Assembly (NCBI GenBank): GCA_963082975.1
Contig: OY720344.1
Coordinates: 70,708,546-70,772,545, forward strand
Direction of reading: 5' to 3'
From: Labia minor
Taxonomy: Eukaryota; Arthropoda; Insecta; Dermaptera; Spongiphoridae
DNA: 64,000 nucleotides
Shown here: positions 22,511 through 33,425 of the stretch, in pieces
Numbering within the stretch: position 1 is the first letter of the stretch
How the letters are laid out: each line of letters starts with the position of its first letter
Notes under the pieces: generated by a model
The model's database searches: none
What the model was told of the DNA's origin: nothing
The model's input: the letters and a program-made list of their open reading frames with translations, nothing else
Program-made: the position numbers and the translations under genes

Positions 22511-23471
22511 CATTTATAAATTTACCCAAATGTTCGTAATTCAGTTTTTTGATAAACTTAGATGATTAAAAATGCGTTGGATTAATTATTCTTAGTTAAT
22601 CAATGATTTATGGATTTCTTGTGATCTTTTTAAATAGTATCTTTTTGGAAATAGAAATGATTATTTATTTATTTCCTTCTCACTAAGAACAATTCTTATG
22701 TGTTTCTCTCGTTTCGAATATTGGCATTGAAGAAAATTTTTAATCCATACATATTAAATATTAACAAGAACATTATTCGTTTATTTTATTTATGTAAATT
22801 ACATAAAAGTAGGTGAAGTTTTCTGTTAATTTAAATTATTTATTTGGATATTTGAAAAAAGCATATTTTATTTCTGTAATGCTAATTTAATATCTCAATA
22901 AATAATTTTTAAATTCCCAATATTCATACAAAAAAAATTTAAAAATGCCTCTCTCGCCGGTCGGTAAAAACGCTCACACATGTCCAACCTGTTTGCCATC
23001 CTTGCCATCACTTGCCATCACTAAGGGTGAGAAAAAAATAGCATTGAGTGATCCCCTCTGATACGTATGCTCTGTGGTCACTATTAAAATTAATACAAAA
23101 ATGAAAAAATGTGTTTTTAGTGATTTTTTCTTTTAGGGATTTTTTCAGTCAGAGATATTTTTATTTAGGGATTTTCGCTTTTGGGGATTTTCGGTTTTAG
23201 AGATTTTGGACTTTTATGGATTTTTTCCTTTTGGGATTTTTACCCGTTTTCATTTTGAAAAAATTAGTCTTCGCTTTATAATTTTTATGAAATTAGCAAT
23301 TAATGTATTATTAATAAAAAATATTTAGAATTTGAGTAAAATTTTTCTTTATTTTATATTTAAATAATAGTCAAATTGGAAAATTTCACAATCATCTTGT
23401 AATCTTATATTAAGTCTTTTGTTTTTTATGATTTAGGAGAAATAATAAAATAATTTTTTATTTCTTATATT

Positions 23472-23910
23472 TAGACTTGCCATACGTCCCGGTTTCGCCG
23501 GGACAGTCCCGGATATACTGGGTTGTCCCGCCCGGTTGTTGATTCAGAGCACAGTTTCTTGGAAATAATTGAGCAAAATTATTAGATCAGAGAATGATTA
23601 ATCTGCTCTTGTGTGATTAGTAACGTTTTGGCAAGTAACACAGTAATACAAATTTTTTGAACCAAAATTTTCATTGGGAAAAACCAAATGTGAGGCTATA
23701 ATATTAAATGTAATAGCACCTTTAGCACTGGAAGAATTAAAGATTTAATAAATGCAAATTTTGTTGGATGCTTATTATCTATTCTATATTTTAAGTGTTT
23801 TTACATTACTGTTTTCGTAACCCCCCCCCCCCCGAAACCGACATTCCTAAACCTAAAGTAAAATAGACAGAACTGTCCCGGTTGGTCCGTGAAAAAATAT
23901 GGCAACCCTA
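23472..23910. mobile_element. hAT-type MITE with TAGRSTTGCCATA ends
   Basis: Left end TAGACTTGCCATACGTCCCG, right end complement of TAGGGTTGCCATA. The 8-bp target duplication CTTATATT is at 23464-23471 and 23911-23918. The interior has no coding capacity. It contains the hairpin-rich CCCGGTTTCGCCGGGACAG, and its right part has a C-run at about 23821-23833. Confidence 0.85.
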
Positions 23911-23999
23911 CTTATATTTAATTCCGTACGAAAAAATAAGCAATTTTTATTTTTGTTAAAATTTTTTTAAAATAAAATAAACTTACTTATTATACACTA

Positions 24000-24127
24000 A
24001 GTTATACTTTAAGAATTATTTTTTTTTCTTTTCTATTTGTAATATAGTATATAATATACAGCAATTTATATTTTTTTCTCTCCTGGGGGGGTTTTAACCC
24101 CCAAAACCCCCCCTGGTTGCGCCACTG
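24000..24127 (-). mobile_element. hAT-type terminus, reversed
   Basis: Reading on the minus strand from 24127: CAGTGGCGCAACCAGG followed by G-rich and C-rich arms that can fold. It adjoins the subfamily B block ATAAATAATATTTATTAAACC at the same internal site as the 16447 terminus. The other end was not found. Confidence 0.5.
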
Positions 24128-24409
24128 ATAAATAATATTTATTAAACCAGCGCGTGTTTGGCCCTTTGTTGATGGCACCATGTCACGAGCTGGCGCGTGA
24201 TTTGCAGTCTGGCGAGATAGTATAACCAAATAAATCAATGATTTTAAATTAATACTATTAATGAATGTATATATTTTAAGTTTATATAACGTTAAAAATG
24301 TCAATTTTATTTTAATAAAATATCTCAAGTCTCTAATTTTAGACATCCTTAAATTTCATTATAATTAATATTATTGGTGATAAATTCTAATGGCATAATT
24401 TAATATTTT

Positions 24410-25013
24410 TACTATCTCGTAAGAGATAGTATTGCGATCACGAAAATTTTCGATGTTGAGATTTTGATGTTTTTATACGTTTTGAGGGTTCCTGAATCAT
24501 TTTCACTAAGGTTGAGAAAAATGTCTGTGTGTGTGTGTGTGTATGTATGTAGGCAAGATTACGCAAAAACGGTTTGAGCTAGAATGATGCAATTTGGTAC
24601 ATGAGCATTATTTAAAATTCATAGTTTTCTATCAACTTTTGAGAAATGTAGCTCAACCGGAAGAGGGTCATTACCTACAACGTTTTGATTTTTTTTCCTC
24701 TAAAGTGACCGTAAAAATAAAGATATATGTTTGATAATTTTTCACATGATTAATAATTGTATAAATCTGCTATATATAGAATTTCAGCTCGATTGATTCG
24801 CTGAAATTACCAGAATTAATATTTTAACTTTTAACACTGCAAATCTCACGCGCCAACACGTGACGTGATGCCATCAACAAAAAGCCAAAAGCGCTGGTTT
24901 AATATTTATTATTTATAATTTATAATTAATTAAATTTATTTTAAATATAATATATTATGTTATTTAATCCTATTCAAATTGCGAGATAGTCGAGTGGAGA
25001 CACTCCAGCTAAT
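24410..25013 (+). mobile_element. Helentron/DINE-like element, subfamily B, complete
   Basis: 5' end ACTATCTCGTAAGAG, a (GT)n tract at about 24521-24542, the core (CGCAAAAACGG...GATGCAATTTGG), then the 3' subterminal TTGCGAGATAGT complementary to the 5' end, then hairpin GAGTG-GAGA-CACTC and CCAGCT. No ORF. Interior homologous to subfamily A at the 5' end and to C at the 3' end. Length about 600 bp. Confidence 0.75.
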
Positions 25014-26340
25014 TAAATTTTCAATATAATAAAAACGAGAGATATTATTGAAAATATTCTTTTTCAATTCCGTACTTAATTACGATTCATTTGAACTTTG
25101 AATCTGTTCAAAATGTGAAAAATACTCTATACAATTTTCGAAAAGAAACAAAAACAATTCTTTTTATTTTTAATTTTTTTTTTTTTATATATAATATAAA
25201 AGAAAGTCCCGGGACCCCGAGCCTCGGCTCGGTACTTAAGTTAAAAAAAAATGATTCATTATTATTGGGTTAGTCTGGTAATATTAATACCTGGGACACC
25301 GAGTTATTGCTCGACCCTTTAAAAAATACTGATATACAATTCTTTAATTATTTATTACAATTATTAAATGTTGCATCATTGCATCGATCTGATTAAAATG
25401 AATGGAACTGGGGTCCTCAATAATACAAACAAACAATTTTAGCTAGCATTATAAGATTAATCCAAGTAATATCGTCTATATTCTATATATCAGTATTTTT
25501 TTTTTCTGAATTTAATACCAAGTTGATTTTCAAAATTTTCTATTCTTTATGCATATGATTGATTACATGTATTAAAATTTAAACAAATTCAAATATTCTA
25601 ATTTTTAAATTTATATACAATTTAATATTATTTGTTTGTGACTAATGGCAAATACCGGTTGCCCTAGTCAGAGCAAAAGAAGAATCCTTAAGGTAATAGC
25701 CCAGTCGATGATGTTATATGGATCGAAGATTTGGGCTTTACAACTATATTTTAAGTGAAAAAATGATTTCTTGGTTATATAAAAATTAAAATATGATTCT
25801 TTATATCTTTATTATACAGAAAAGTAGGCGTGTTAATATAAAATCTATATATCTGTGTGTATGTTTTTCGATTTTTTAAATTTTGATTTTGGATTCGATT
25901 AGAGCTTAAAATGTGTAAATGTAAAGTGGTCTTGGTTTTTTAAATTTCTTTTGGGAACATTATTATAGACATTTTCATTCTGTCTACATTATCTAATTCT
26001 CACAATATATTAAGATCATATAAATTGGAATTTGTCATTCAAAGAATATCATTTAATTCTCCTATATATCGAATCGAATATAAAGATAAATCTTCTACTA
26101 AACATTGTGTGAAACAATTTCAAATAATTTAAATGTATATCTATTAATGAAATAAAAAAAGTCGAATTGGCAGTCGTGGGACTGGCCGACAGAAGTGAAA
26201 ACTTGTGCGTAAGAAATTTGAAAGCAGACGGAATGCGCACCAGCTTCACGAGAAAAATGAAATTTAGATACGTATATATATATATATATAAAATTCATAA
26301 TTATTTTTTTCAGCAAACTGATTATTATTACAAAAATATT
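25014..26340. other. Repeat-derived intergenic DNA, no gene seen
   Basis: 25200-25480 repeats the block at 17630-17940. 26040-26160 repeats 19590-19700 and 42450-42560 (CGAATCGAATATAAAGATAA). The rest is AT-rich with no credible ORF or RNA gene. Confidence 0.5.
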
Positions 26341-26349
26341 AAAAATACG

Positions 26350-26890
26350 ATGTGTATGAATATATATATATATATGTCTGTCTGTCTGTCTGTGTGTGTG
26401 TCTGTCAAATACTCAAAAACTACCCGTCCGATTGCGATGAAACTTTCAGGGATTGTTGTGGGCGTCCCAGGGAAGGTTTTAGTGTAGTTAAATCCAAAAT
26501 TAATTTATCCAAAATTAATTTAATTAGTAATATTTTGGTAAAAGTCTATTTATGGTTACCATGGTTACATTGAAAAATTTACAATAAATAAATAAAAATA
26601 ATTGGAAATCTTTTTGATAAATTTTATTAATATTTTTAATTTTTTTTAAACTGCCAAAAATAACATACCCATAATAATAGTTGTAATAAAAATAAAAATA
26701 TAAATCACAATGTAAGTAAAATATTGAATCGTTTTATTTATATTGTTTCAATTATTGTTTGAATATTTATTAAATTTATATATAGATTAATTTACATGTT
26801 TAAATGTATATTTAATAAATTTATTTATTGATTCTTAATATTAATAATTCCAATTACTTTCTTGAAATTTTTTTTTTATTTAAAAGCATA
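26350..26890 (+). mobile_element. Family F element, 5' part
   Basis: A TGTCTG/TGTG tract, then CTCAAAAACTACCCGTCCG and the following 450 bp, matching the insertion at 31220-32467 as far as AAAAGCATATTCAGCAT. It is cut at 26897, where a reversed subfamily B fragment begins. Non-coding. Confidence 0.65.
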
Positions 26891-27422
26891 TTCAGCATAT
26901 CTCGCAAATTTGAATTGGATTAAATAACATATATTAATTTAAATTAAATTAAATTAATTCAATTATAAATTAAAATTAATAAATAATATTTATTAAACCA
27001 GCGCAAGTTTGGCTCTTTTTTGATGGCACCACGTCACGTGTTGGCGCGTGAGATTTCCAGTGTTAAAAAATTAATTCTGGTACTTTCAGCAATTCAATTT
27101 TCGATGTTGAGATTTTGATGTTTTTGATGTTATAAATAATATTTATTAAATTATAATTTAATTAATTTAATTTAATTTAAATTAATAAATATTATTTAAT
27201 CAAATTCAAATTTGCGAGATAGTCGAGTGGATAGTGGAGTGTTTGGCTCTTTGTTGATGGCACCACGTCACGTGTTGGCGCGTGAGATTTCCAGTGTTAA
27301 AAAATTAATTCTGGTACTTTCAGCGATTCTATCAGGCTGAAATTCTATATATAGCAGTTTTATACAATTATTAATCATGTGAAAAATTATCAAACATATA
27401 TCTTTATTTTTACGGTCACACA
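26891..27422. mobile_element. Subfamily B fragments, head-to-head
   Basis: 26897-27120 is B sequence on the minus strand. 27121-27235 is B on the plus strand ending GCGAGATAGTCGAGTGG. 27236-27414 is again minus. Together they form a long imperfect palindrome of three or more partial copies. Confidence 0.55.
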
Positions 27423-27598
27423 CAGTGGCGGATTAAAGGTTCAGAGCGCCCTAGGCAATCACTTTATCGGCGCCCCTGTATCGGCCATAAGTGCCCATCA
27501 TAATACTATAAATTTTAAAAATTCTGAGCTCGCGCGCCCCTTGTTACTATAACACCCTAGGCACGTGCCTAGTTTGCCTTACGGATAATCCGCCTCTG
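27423..27598. mobile_element. hAT MITE (176 bp) with 8-bp target duplication
   Basis: Ends CAGTGGCGGATTAAAGG and complement of CAGAGGCGGATTATCCG. Target duplication GTCACACA at 27415-27422 and 27599-27606. It inserted at the edge of a (CA)n tract. No coding capacity. Confidence 0.92.
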
Positions 27599-28038
27599 GT
27601 CACACACACACACACACACATATATATTTAAAAATTAATTTATTAAAATATATATTATATAATATATTATATATAGTATATAATTTAATATATATATATA
27701 TATATTCTGAAATTAATTTTAAATTATATAAATATATTAGAAATTAATTTAATATAATTTAACACATAATAATATATTAAAATATTTTATTTTATATATA
27801 CATAATTTAGTAATACTGATTATTAATGTAAATATAAATAATAATATTTAATATGGCAAATATGTAAAATTTTGTAAAGAATGTATCAGAAGTTTAGTGT
27901 CTAACATTCTGGCGTATTGCGCATGCGTATATCGGTCGGGTCGGTCGGTCGTTTTGGAATCTCACGCGAGTTCTATACTTTTTCCCCATCCCGCAAAAGT
28001 GCTCAACGCCGCTAAAGAAGTTTTCACTTAAAAATAAG

Positions 28039-28692
28039 TTGACCTGTGGCCAGGTCCGAACCGACCGACTGTTTGAAATAAATTAATTTCCAGCTACAGA
28101 AACAATTTCAAATAATTTTCATATATCTATTAATGTAATAAAAAACAGATATGGATACATAAATAATAAATATAAACATTTTTAATTTTATTTTATTTAT
28201 AATATATATGTAAGACCAGGCTGTGACGTCATGAATGGCTGGATGACGTCATATAATTTTAAATCAAGAAAAAACTAATAAATATGATTTTTCTCGAGGA
28301 TAAAACCAATACAAAGTGCATGATTCGTGGTGATATATAAAAAAATCTCCTTTGGTGTGAAAATAACCCTTTCCTTCCTATCGTCGATCGCTAATACTAC
28401 CACTTCCGGTTTCCGGAATTGCACCAAAAGTTGATCAATTCATCCCACTGATGCATTAAGTAAATATACCAAATTTCATCAAAATCGGTTGAGCCGTTCA
28501 GGCTGTACACATCTATACGGACGGACAGACGGACAGACGGACGGACAGACGGACGGACAGACGGACGGACAGACATCATGCTAAAAATACTTTTTTCTGT
28601 TTAGAAAATGCATGATTCGTGGAGATATGTAAAAATCTCCACATGTGAAATTTGGTGTGAAAACAATACCTCCCTTACTATCGTCGGTCGGT
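28039..28692 (-). mobile_element. Helentron/DINE-like element, subfamily D, complete
   Basis: On the minus strand: 5' ACCGACCGACGATAGTAAGG, simple repeat of GTCCGTCCGTCT type (28518-28575), core ACGG...GATGAAATTTGG, two TGACGTCA palindromes, 3' subterminal GTCGGTCGGT complementary to the 5' end, then hairpin GACCTG-GCCA-CAGGTC (28041-28056). About 654 bp, no ORF. Confidence 0.75.
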
Positions 28693-29398
28693 AAAAAAAC
28701 TAATAAAGATGTATTTTTCCAGAGATGTGATCAATAAAACTCAATTTTTTTTATAAATACTATATCTAGTGTGAATTTCAGAAAAATCGTTAGAGCGGTT
28801 TTTGAGAACCCATGGCCAAATATATATATACATATATATACAATTTTTACTCGTATAAGAAGATAAGATAAGATATTTAAAAATGAAAATATCTTTTTCT
28901 AATTATATTATTTAGATAGTAAATAATAACTAAAAAAATTCCAAACTTTCTATAGAAAAAGAAATAAGGATTTAAAAGACATTTCTAAAAATAAATTTTT
29001 TGTCTATCAATGAAATATTTCAATCCCTCCTCAAAACCTCTAGTGATAATTTCTTTCTGTTTCAATTACAATTACCAATAGTTAATGATAAAATGAATGT
29101 CAATTTCTTTCATTTCTAAAATTACAATGACTATTATATTATGAAAAAAGTAACTAGAAAATGAAACAGATATGTTAGTATTTATTATTATTTTTAGGAA
29201 TATATTTTGTAAATCATGAAAATAAAATTAAATCAAAGATTTTTATATAATTTTAGTAATTTTTAATATTCATAATTTTTTATTAATTAGAACCATGAAA
29301 TGAATTGGAAATGATATTGAATATTATTTTATAGAATAAATTTGTAAATAGACATTTACACTTACTAAATGTATTAAAATTAAAGAATATAAATATAT
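28693..29398. other. Repeat family E fragment and AT-rich DNA
   Basis: 28685-28870 is family E (reads ACTCGTATAAGAAGATAAG at its end). 29180-29360 recurs at about 43735-43900. No gene is seen. Confidence 0.5.
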
Positions 29399-30370
29399 TG
29401 GGTTGAGGAATAAGTTCGTTTGTTTTTTTTCAAAGAGCTTTATTTAAACAAAATACAATAATTATAACAATAAATTATTCAATTATGTATTTGCCGTTAC
29501 TGTTTACCACCTCCTACCACCTCTCCATCAATTTATTGATGAATTCCACCAAAAATCACCTGTTTTGGTGTCGCAGTTGTAGAGACAGTTTTTGAGGTCC
29601 TCTTCGCCGTCGAAGGTAACACCTCTCATTTGATTCGACATGCAGCGGAAAAAGTGATAATCGGTTGGCGGATAGTCTGAAGAGCACGGTGAATGCTAAA
29701 GAACCTCCAGTTCGAGCTTTTGAAGTGAGGTTTTGACGAGTTGTACAACATGGCGTCTGGCGTTGTCGTGTAACAAGGTGTCTTGGACTTGTCGACCGGA
29801 TCTTTTCAGTTGCATAGCCTCATTCACGCGACGTAGTTGGATTATTTACAGTTGCGTTATTTCCAATCATTTCCCAGTGTATTATGCCTTCCCAGTCCCA
29901 CCATACGCATATCATGGTCTTTTTCGGGTGGAAATCTTGCTTGACTCTCGGCTTCAGCGTGCCTCCTAGCCACCCACTCCTATCTTTGCTTCATATGGAC
30001 GTACAGGCTCCATTTCTCATCACCCGCGACGATTCGGTAAATAGCGTTGTTTATGACAGCGTGTTGCTCGATGCCGTACGAGTTGTTGAGCAGCGATTGA
30101 ACACGATTTTGTTTGTTGATTTTGTTAAGCTCGTGAGACACCCAGGTTCCGAGTTTCTCGGTAAATCTCACTGAATGAAGATAATTGATGTCTTATGATC
30201 GTAGTTCATTTTTTCGGTCAATTCACGAATTTTTCCTTTCAAAAACACCTTGAGATTCTCCTCATCGAATTCTTCAGGTCGTCCGCTCCGATATCAAAAT
30301 CATCGTTTTTGAACTTCCATTTTGAAACCATTTTTGTCCTGTGCATTCACTTATGACACCTTCTCCATGC
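29399..30370 (-). mobile_element. Mariner element, decayed
   Basis: The left end may be GGGTTGAGGAATAAGTTCG (29400). On the minus strand a broken transposase runs from about 30335 to 29480: an N-terminal segment starting MVSKWKFKNDDFDI, TEKLGTWVSHELNK, the first catalytic motif GDEKW, the second LLHDNARRHVV, and the third in SDYPPTDYHFF. Multiple frameshifts and stops. The right terminal repeat was not identified. Confidence 0.8.
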
Positions 30371-30997
30371 ACGTTGCAAGATTTGTAGGCGTTGCTAACC
30401 ATCATTTGCTTCTGAGATAGATTTTAATAATTTTATTATTTTTCCAATAATTGATATAATTTTCGGGTTACTAATCAGTTCAATTAGCATTTTGATAATT
30501 CCATCGGAGTTGTTTTGTTGTGATTTTATTTTGTTCCAGGTGGGTATTGATAAAGACTGTGCATTAGTGTTTGTTTAAGTAGACGTGGAAAATTATTTCA
30601 TTCTCTCCGTTAAAATTGTTCGAAAATTCAATTAAGGTTTAATTTTGAAACTTGTGTTTTGACGAACAATCGCATGATAGTTTTATTAATTTTTCATTTT
30701 TAAAGGTTGTCAAACGAAATACGACATCTTCATTTTTCAACAAAATGATTCTATACATTTCAACAAAATTTTCCATCTATTTATTTGATAATAATTTTTT
30801 TGGGAATAAAATATAAATGTTCCTCTTAGATATTAGAGTAATCTAAATTGTAATATATGGATAAATTATAAAATTAAATTAACGAAAATGATCAATATAT
30901 AGATAATTACAAACAGATTAATTACTTTTATAGCATGAAAAATTATATATTTATTTATTTTTAAATAATATTGCTTTGAAAATTATTAGTATGGATT
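30371..30997. other. Intergenic AT-rich DNA, no gene seen
   Basis: The part next to the mariner (30480-30720) could be its 5' UTR but no terminal repeat supports this. No ORF or RNA gene. Confidence 0.4.
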
Positions 30998-31219
30998 TTT
31001 GTGTATTTCTCGAACAATTATTGCAATAAAAATATACCGGAACCAAAAAAAATTTAAACTTATCCAAGAATATACATTAGTAAGTATTTTTGTTTAAATT
31101 TTATATTATAAATAAAAACGTGAACAGAAAAGAAACATACATTCTCTTTTATATTATTAATCATTTATTTATTTATTTTAGATTATTTTCTTTAAAAAAT
31201 ATGAAATCAAAAAATATTA

Positions 31220-32113
31220 TACTATATATATAAAAGGGAATGTCTGTCTCGCCTAAACTCAAAAACTACCCGTCGGATTGCGATGAAACTTTCAGGGATT
31301 GTTGTGGGCATACCAAGGAAGATTTTAGTCTAGTTAAATCCAAAATTAATTTATCCAAAATTAATTTAATTAGTAATATTTTGGTAAAAGTCTATTCATG
31401 GTTACCATGGTTACATTGAAAAATTTACAATAAATAAATAAAAATAATTGGAAATCTTTTCAACTTATTATTTTGATAAATTTTATTAATATTTTTAATT
31501 TTTTTTTAAACTGTCAAAAATAACATACCCATAATAACAGATGTAATAAAAATAAAAATATAAATCACAATTTAAGTAAAATATTGAATCGTTTTATTTA
31601 TATTGTTTCAATTATTGTTTGAATATTTATTAAATTTATATATAGATTTATTTACATATTTAAATGTATATTTAATAAATTTATTTGTTGATTCTTAATA
31701 ATAATAATTCCAATTACTTTCTTCAATTTTTTTTTTATTTAAAAGCATATTCAGCATTGAATTGCCATTAAATATGCAGGTGATTGGAACTCCAACATGT
31801 ATTATTAGCAAATATTCTGGGATGGGAAAAATACTAAGATAATGTCATGTCCTATTAAATATTTTGAATTTTATTTTGAATCATACAATGGTAATGAAAT
31901 AATATAGGTAGACTTGTGAGACAAACAATAAGAATCTCTATAATAAGAGAATATACTTATTCCGAAAATTATTTAAAATGTAATAACTATTAACAATTAA
32001 TAAAGTAGAAATAATTTTCCAACAAATAAAAATGTAATAATTATTAACAAAAAAATAAAAATAAAAATGTAATAATAAAAAATAAAATTTCAATTATATT
32101 CATTTAATAAATT

Positions 32114-32145
<32 letters not shown>

Positions 32146-32467
32146 ATACAAATCTATATACAATTATTGGGATTAGGCGGAGAGGGACTTCACCCTGACC
32201 CACAACACCCTTATTTCAAATTCTTCATAGTATTATTATTATTATTATTATTTTCACGAATTAAACGATATATTATTATTATTATTTGTAATAATTCCAA
32301 TAAAAATAAATAAAAATAAAAAACAAAAAAAAAGTCCAATTAAAACTAAAATTTAATTTATATTCATTTAATACATTATTATTATTATTATTAAATGATC
32401 AGTTATCACATACGTATATATGTATACAGACACACATGCAAAAGTGAAGCTTTGCCGGGTCTGCTAG
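31220..32467 (+). mobile_element. Family F Helitron-like insertion, copy 2 only
   Basis: Absent from copy 1, where AAATATTA is followed directly by ATTTATAATTATTAG. It begins ACTATATATATAAAAGGG, has the core CTCAAAAACTACCCGTCGG, several (ATT)n tracts, and ends GAAGCTTTGCCGGGTCTGC then TAG. The CTAG|T end is of the CTRR|T Helitron type. No ORF. Partial relatives at 26350-26890 (+) and 44034-44805 (-). Confidence 0.75.
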
Positions 32468-33088
32468 TTTATAATTATTAGAAAAGAATCGATTCTTTTT
32501 TCATTTATTTTTTGGCATAAAATTAAATTTCCAAGGTGATTTGGATATCACCCACTCCTTCGTAAAAATAAAGAACCAATTTATTTAAATTTCAACTTTA
32601 AAAGAAAAATAAATAAATATTAATAAATTATATAAATGGATATTTATTTTTTTTAAATATTATTTTATTTTTAAAATAAAATGATGATTGTTTGGAATCA
32701 AAAAAGGAATCTACTGGTAAAGTTTTATCAAAATCCATCATACATACGTTAAACTGAACAATTACCAAAAAATTTAAAATGCTCTTCTCATGTATCAATT
32801 AAAATAAGGATTTTTATAAAGTTTTTTTTTTATTTACAATTATAGACTAGTAAAAGACTTGTATAAAAAATAATAAATAAACTAACATATGATTAATAAA
32901 ATGATGATTCTTAAATGTAATAGATAATTAATAATGTATTTATTAATGGACCAAATAAAATAGTTAATATAAATACTAAGTTAAATAAATCAGGTTTTTA
33001 TTGATTTAAACTATAATTTGAGCTATAATGTATATATATAAAATATATATATATTCAAAGAAAATCTTGTTTTCATTATTAACCTGTT

Positions 33089-33419
33089 AACCGGCGAGTT
33101 GCCGTTCAAATTATGCAACATGTACCGGGCGCGTATTGTTTCGCTAGGACATGTCAATACGTCACGCCCGGAGACCGTCATTTCTTATTTATATATTTTT
33201 ATTTTACATACAATAAATGAAAAACTATGAAATATTTATCGTTTATTAATATTTTTGAAGTACAAAAGTAATAACAAAACAAGTAAAAATAAGTAAACAA
33301 AATAGAATTACACAAATAAAAAATATAAAAATTCAAAACTAACAAAACAAGTAAAATCAAGTAAAAAAATAGAATTACACAAATAATAATATAAGAATTT
33401 AAAACTCATTTTCGGTGTG
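33089..33419. mobile_element. 0.33-kb insertion next to zinc-finger stop, copy 2 only
   Basis: Copy 1 reads ACCTGTTTTTCAAAC; copy 2 is interrupted after AACCTGTT by sequence starting AACCGGCGAGTTGCCG and ending GGTGTGATGA. It has a GC-rich first 100 bp and then two tandem units of about 68 bp each beginning AACAAAACAAGTAAAA. No terminal repeats or target duplication were seen, and the origin is unknown. Confidence 0.55.
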
Positions 33420-33425
33420 ATGATT

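Larger units (their letters stand above)
20488..23246 (-). mobile_element. MULE (Mutator-like) element remnant
   Basis: A transposase fragment on the minus strand is flanked by regions rich in AAAAATCCC (20488-20540, again 20737-20790) and its complement GGGATTTTT (about 23115-23246), suggesting long inverted terminal repeats. Between them lie a subfamily C Helentron-like piece (22210-22510) and unassigned sequence at 21690-21960. No 9-bp target duplication could be confirmed. Confidence 0.5.

Noticed and set aside
25200..25235. Possible tRNA from CCCGGGACCCCGAGCC and CTCGGTAC stems
   Set aside because: Only a hairpin is present; no anticodon arm, T-loop GTTCRA or CCA-side acceptor could be built, and it repeats at 17630 and 42230.
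28397..28579. ORF rich in SVRPSVRP repeats
   Set aside because: It is a translation of the GGACGGACAGAC microsatellite inside a subfamily D element.
33081..33425. piggyBac insertion, because of TTAACC words at the edge
   Set aside because: No TTAA duplication at the other end and no inverted terminal repeats.
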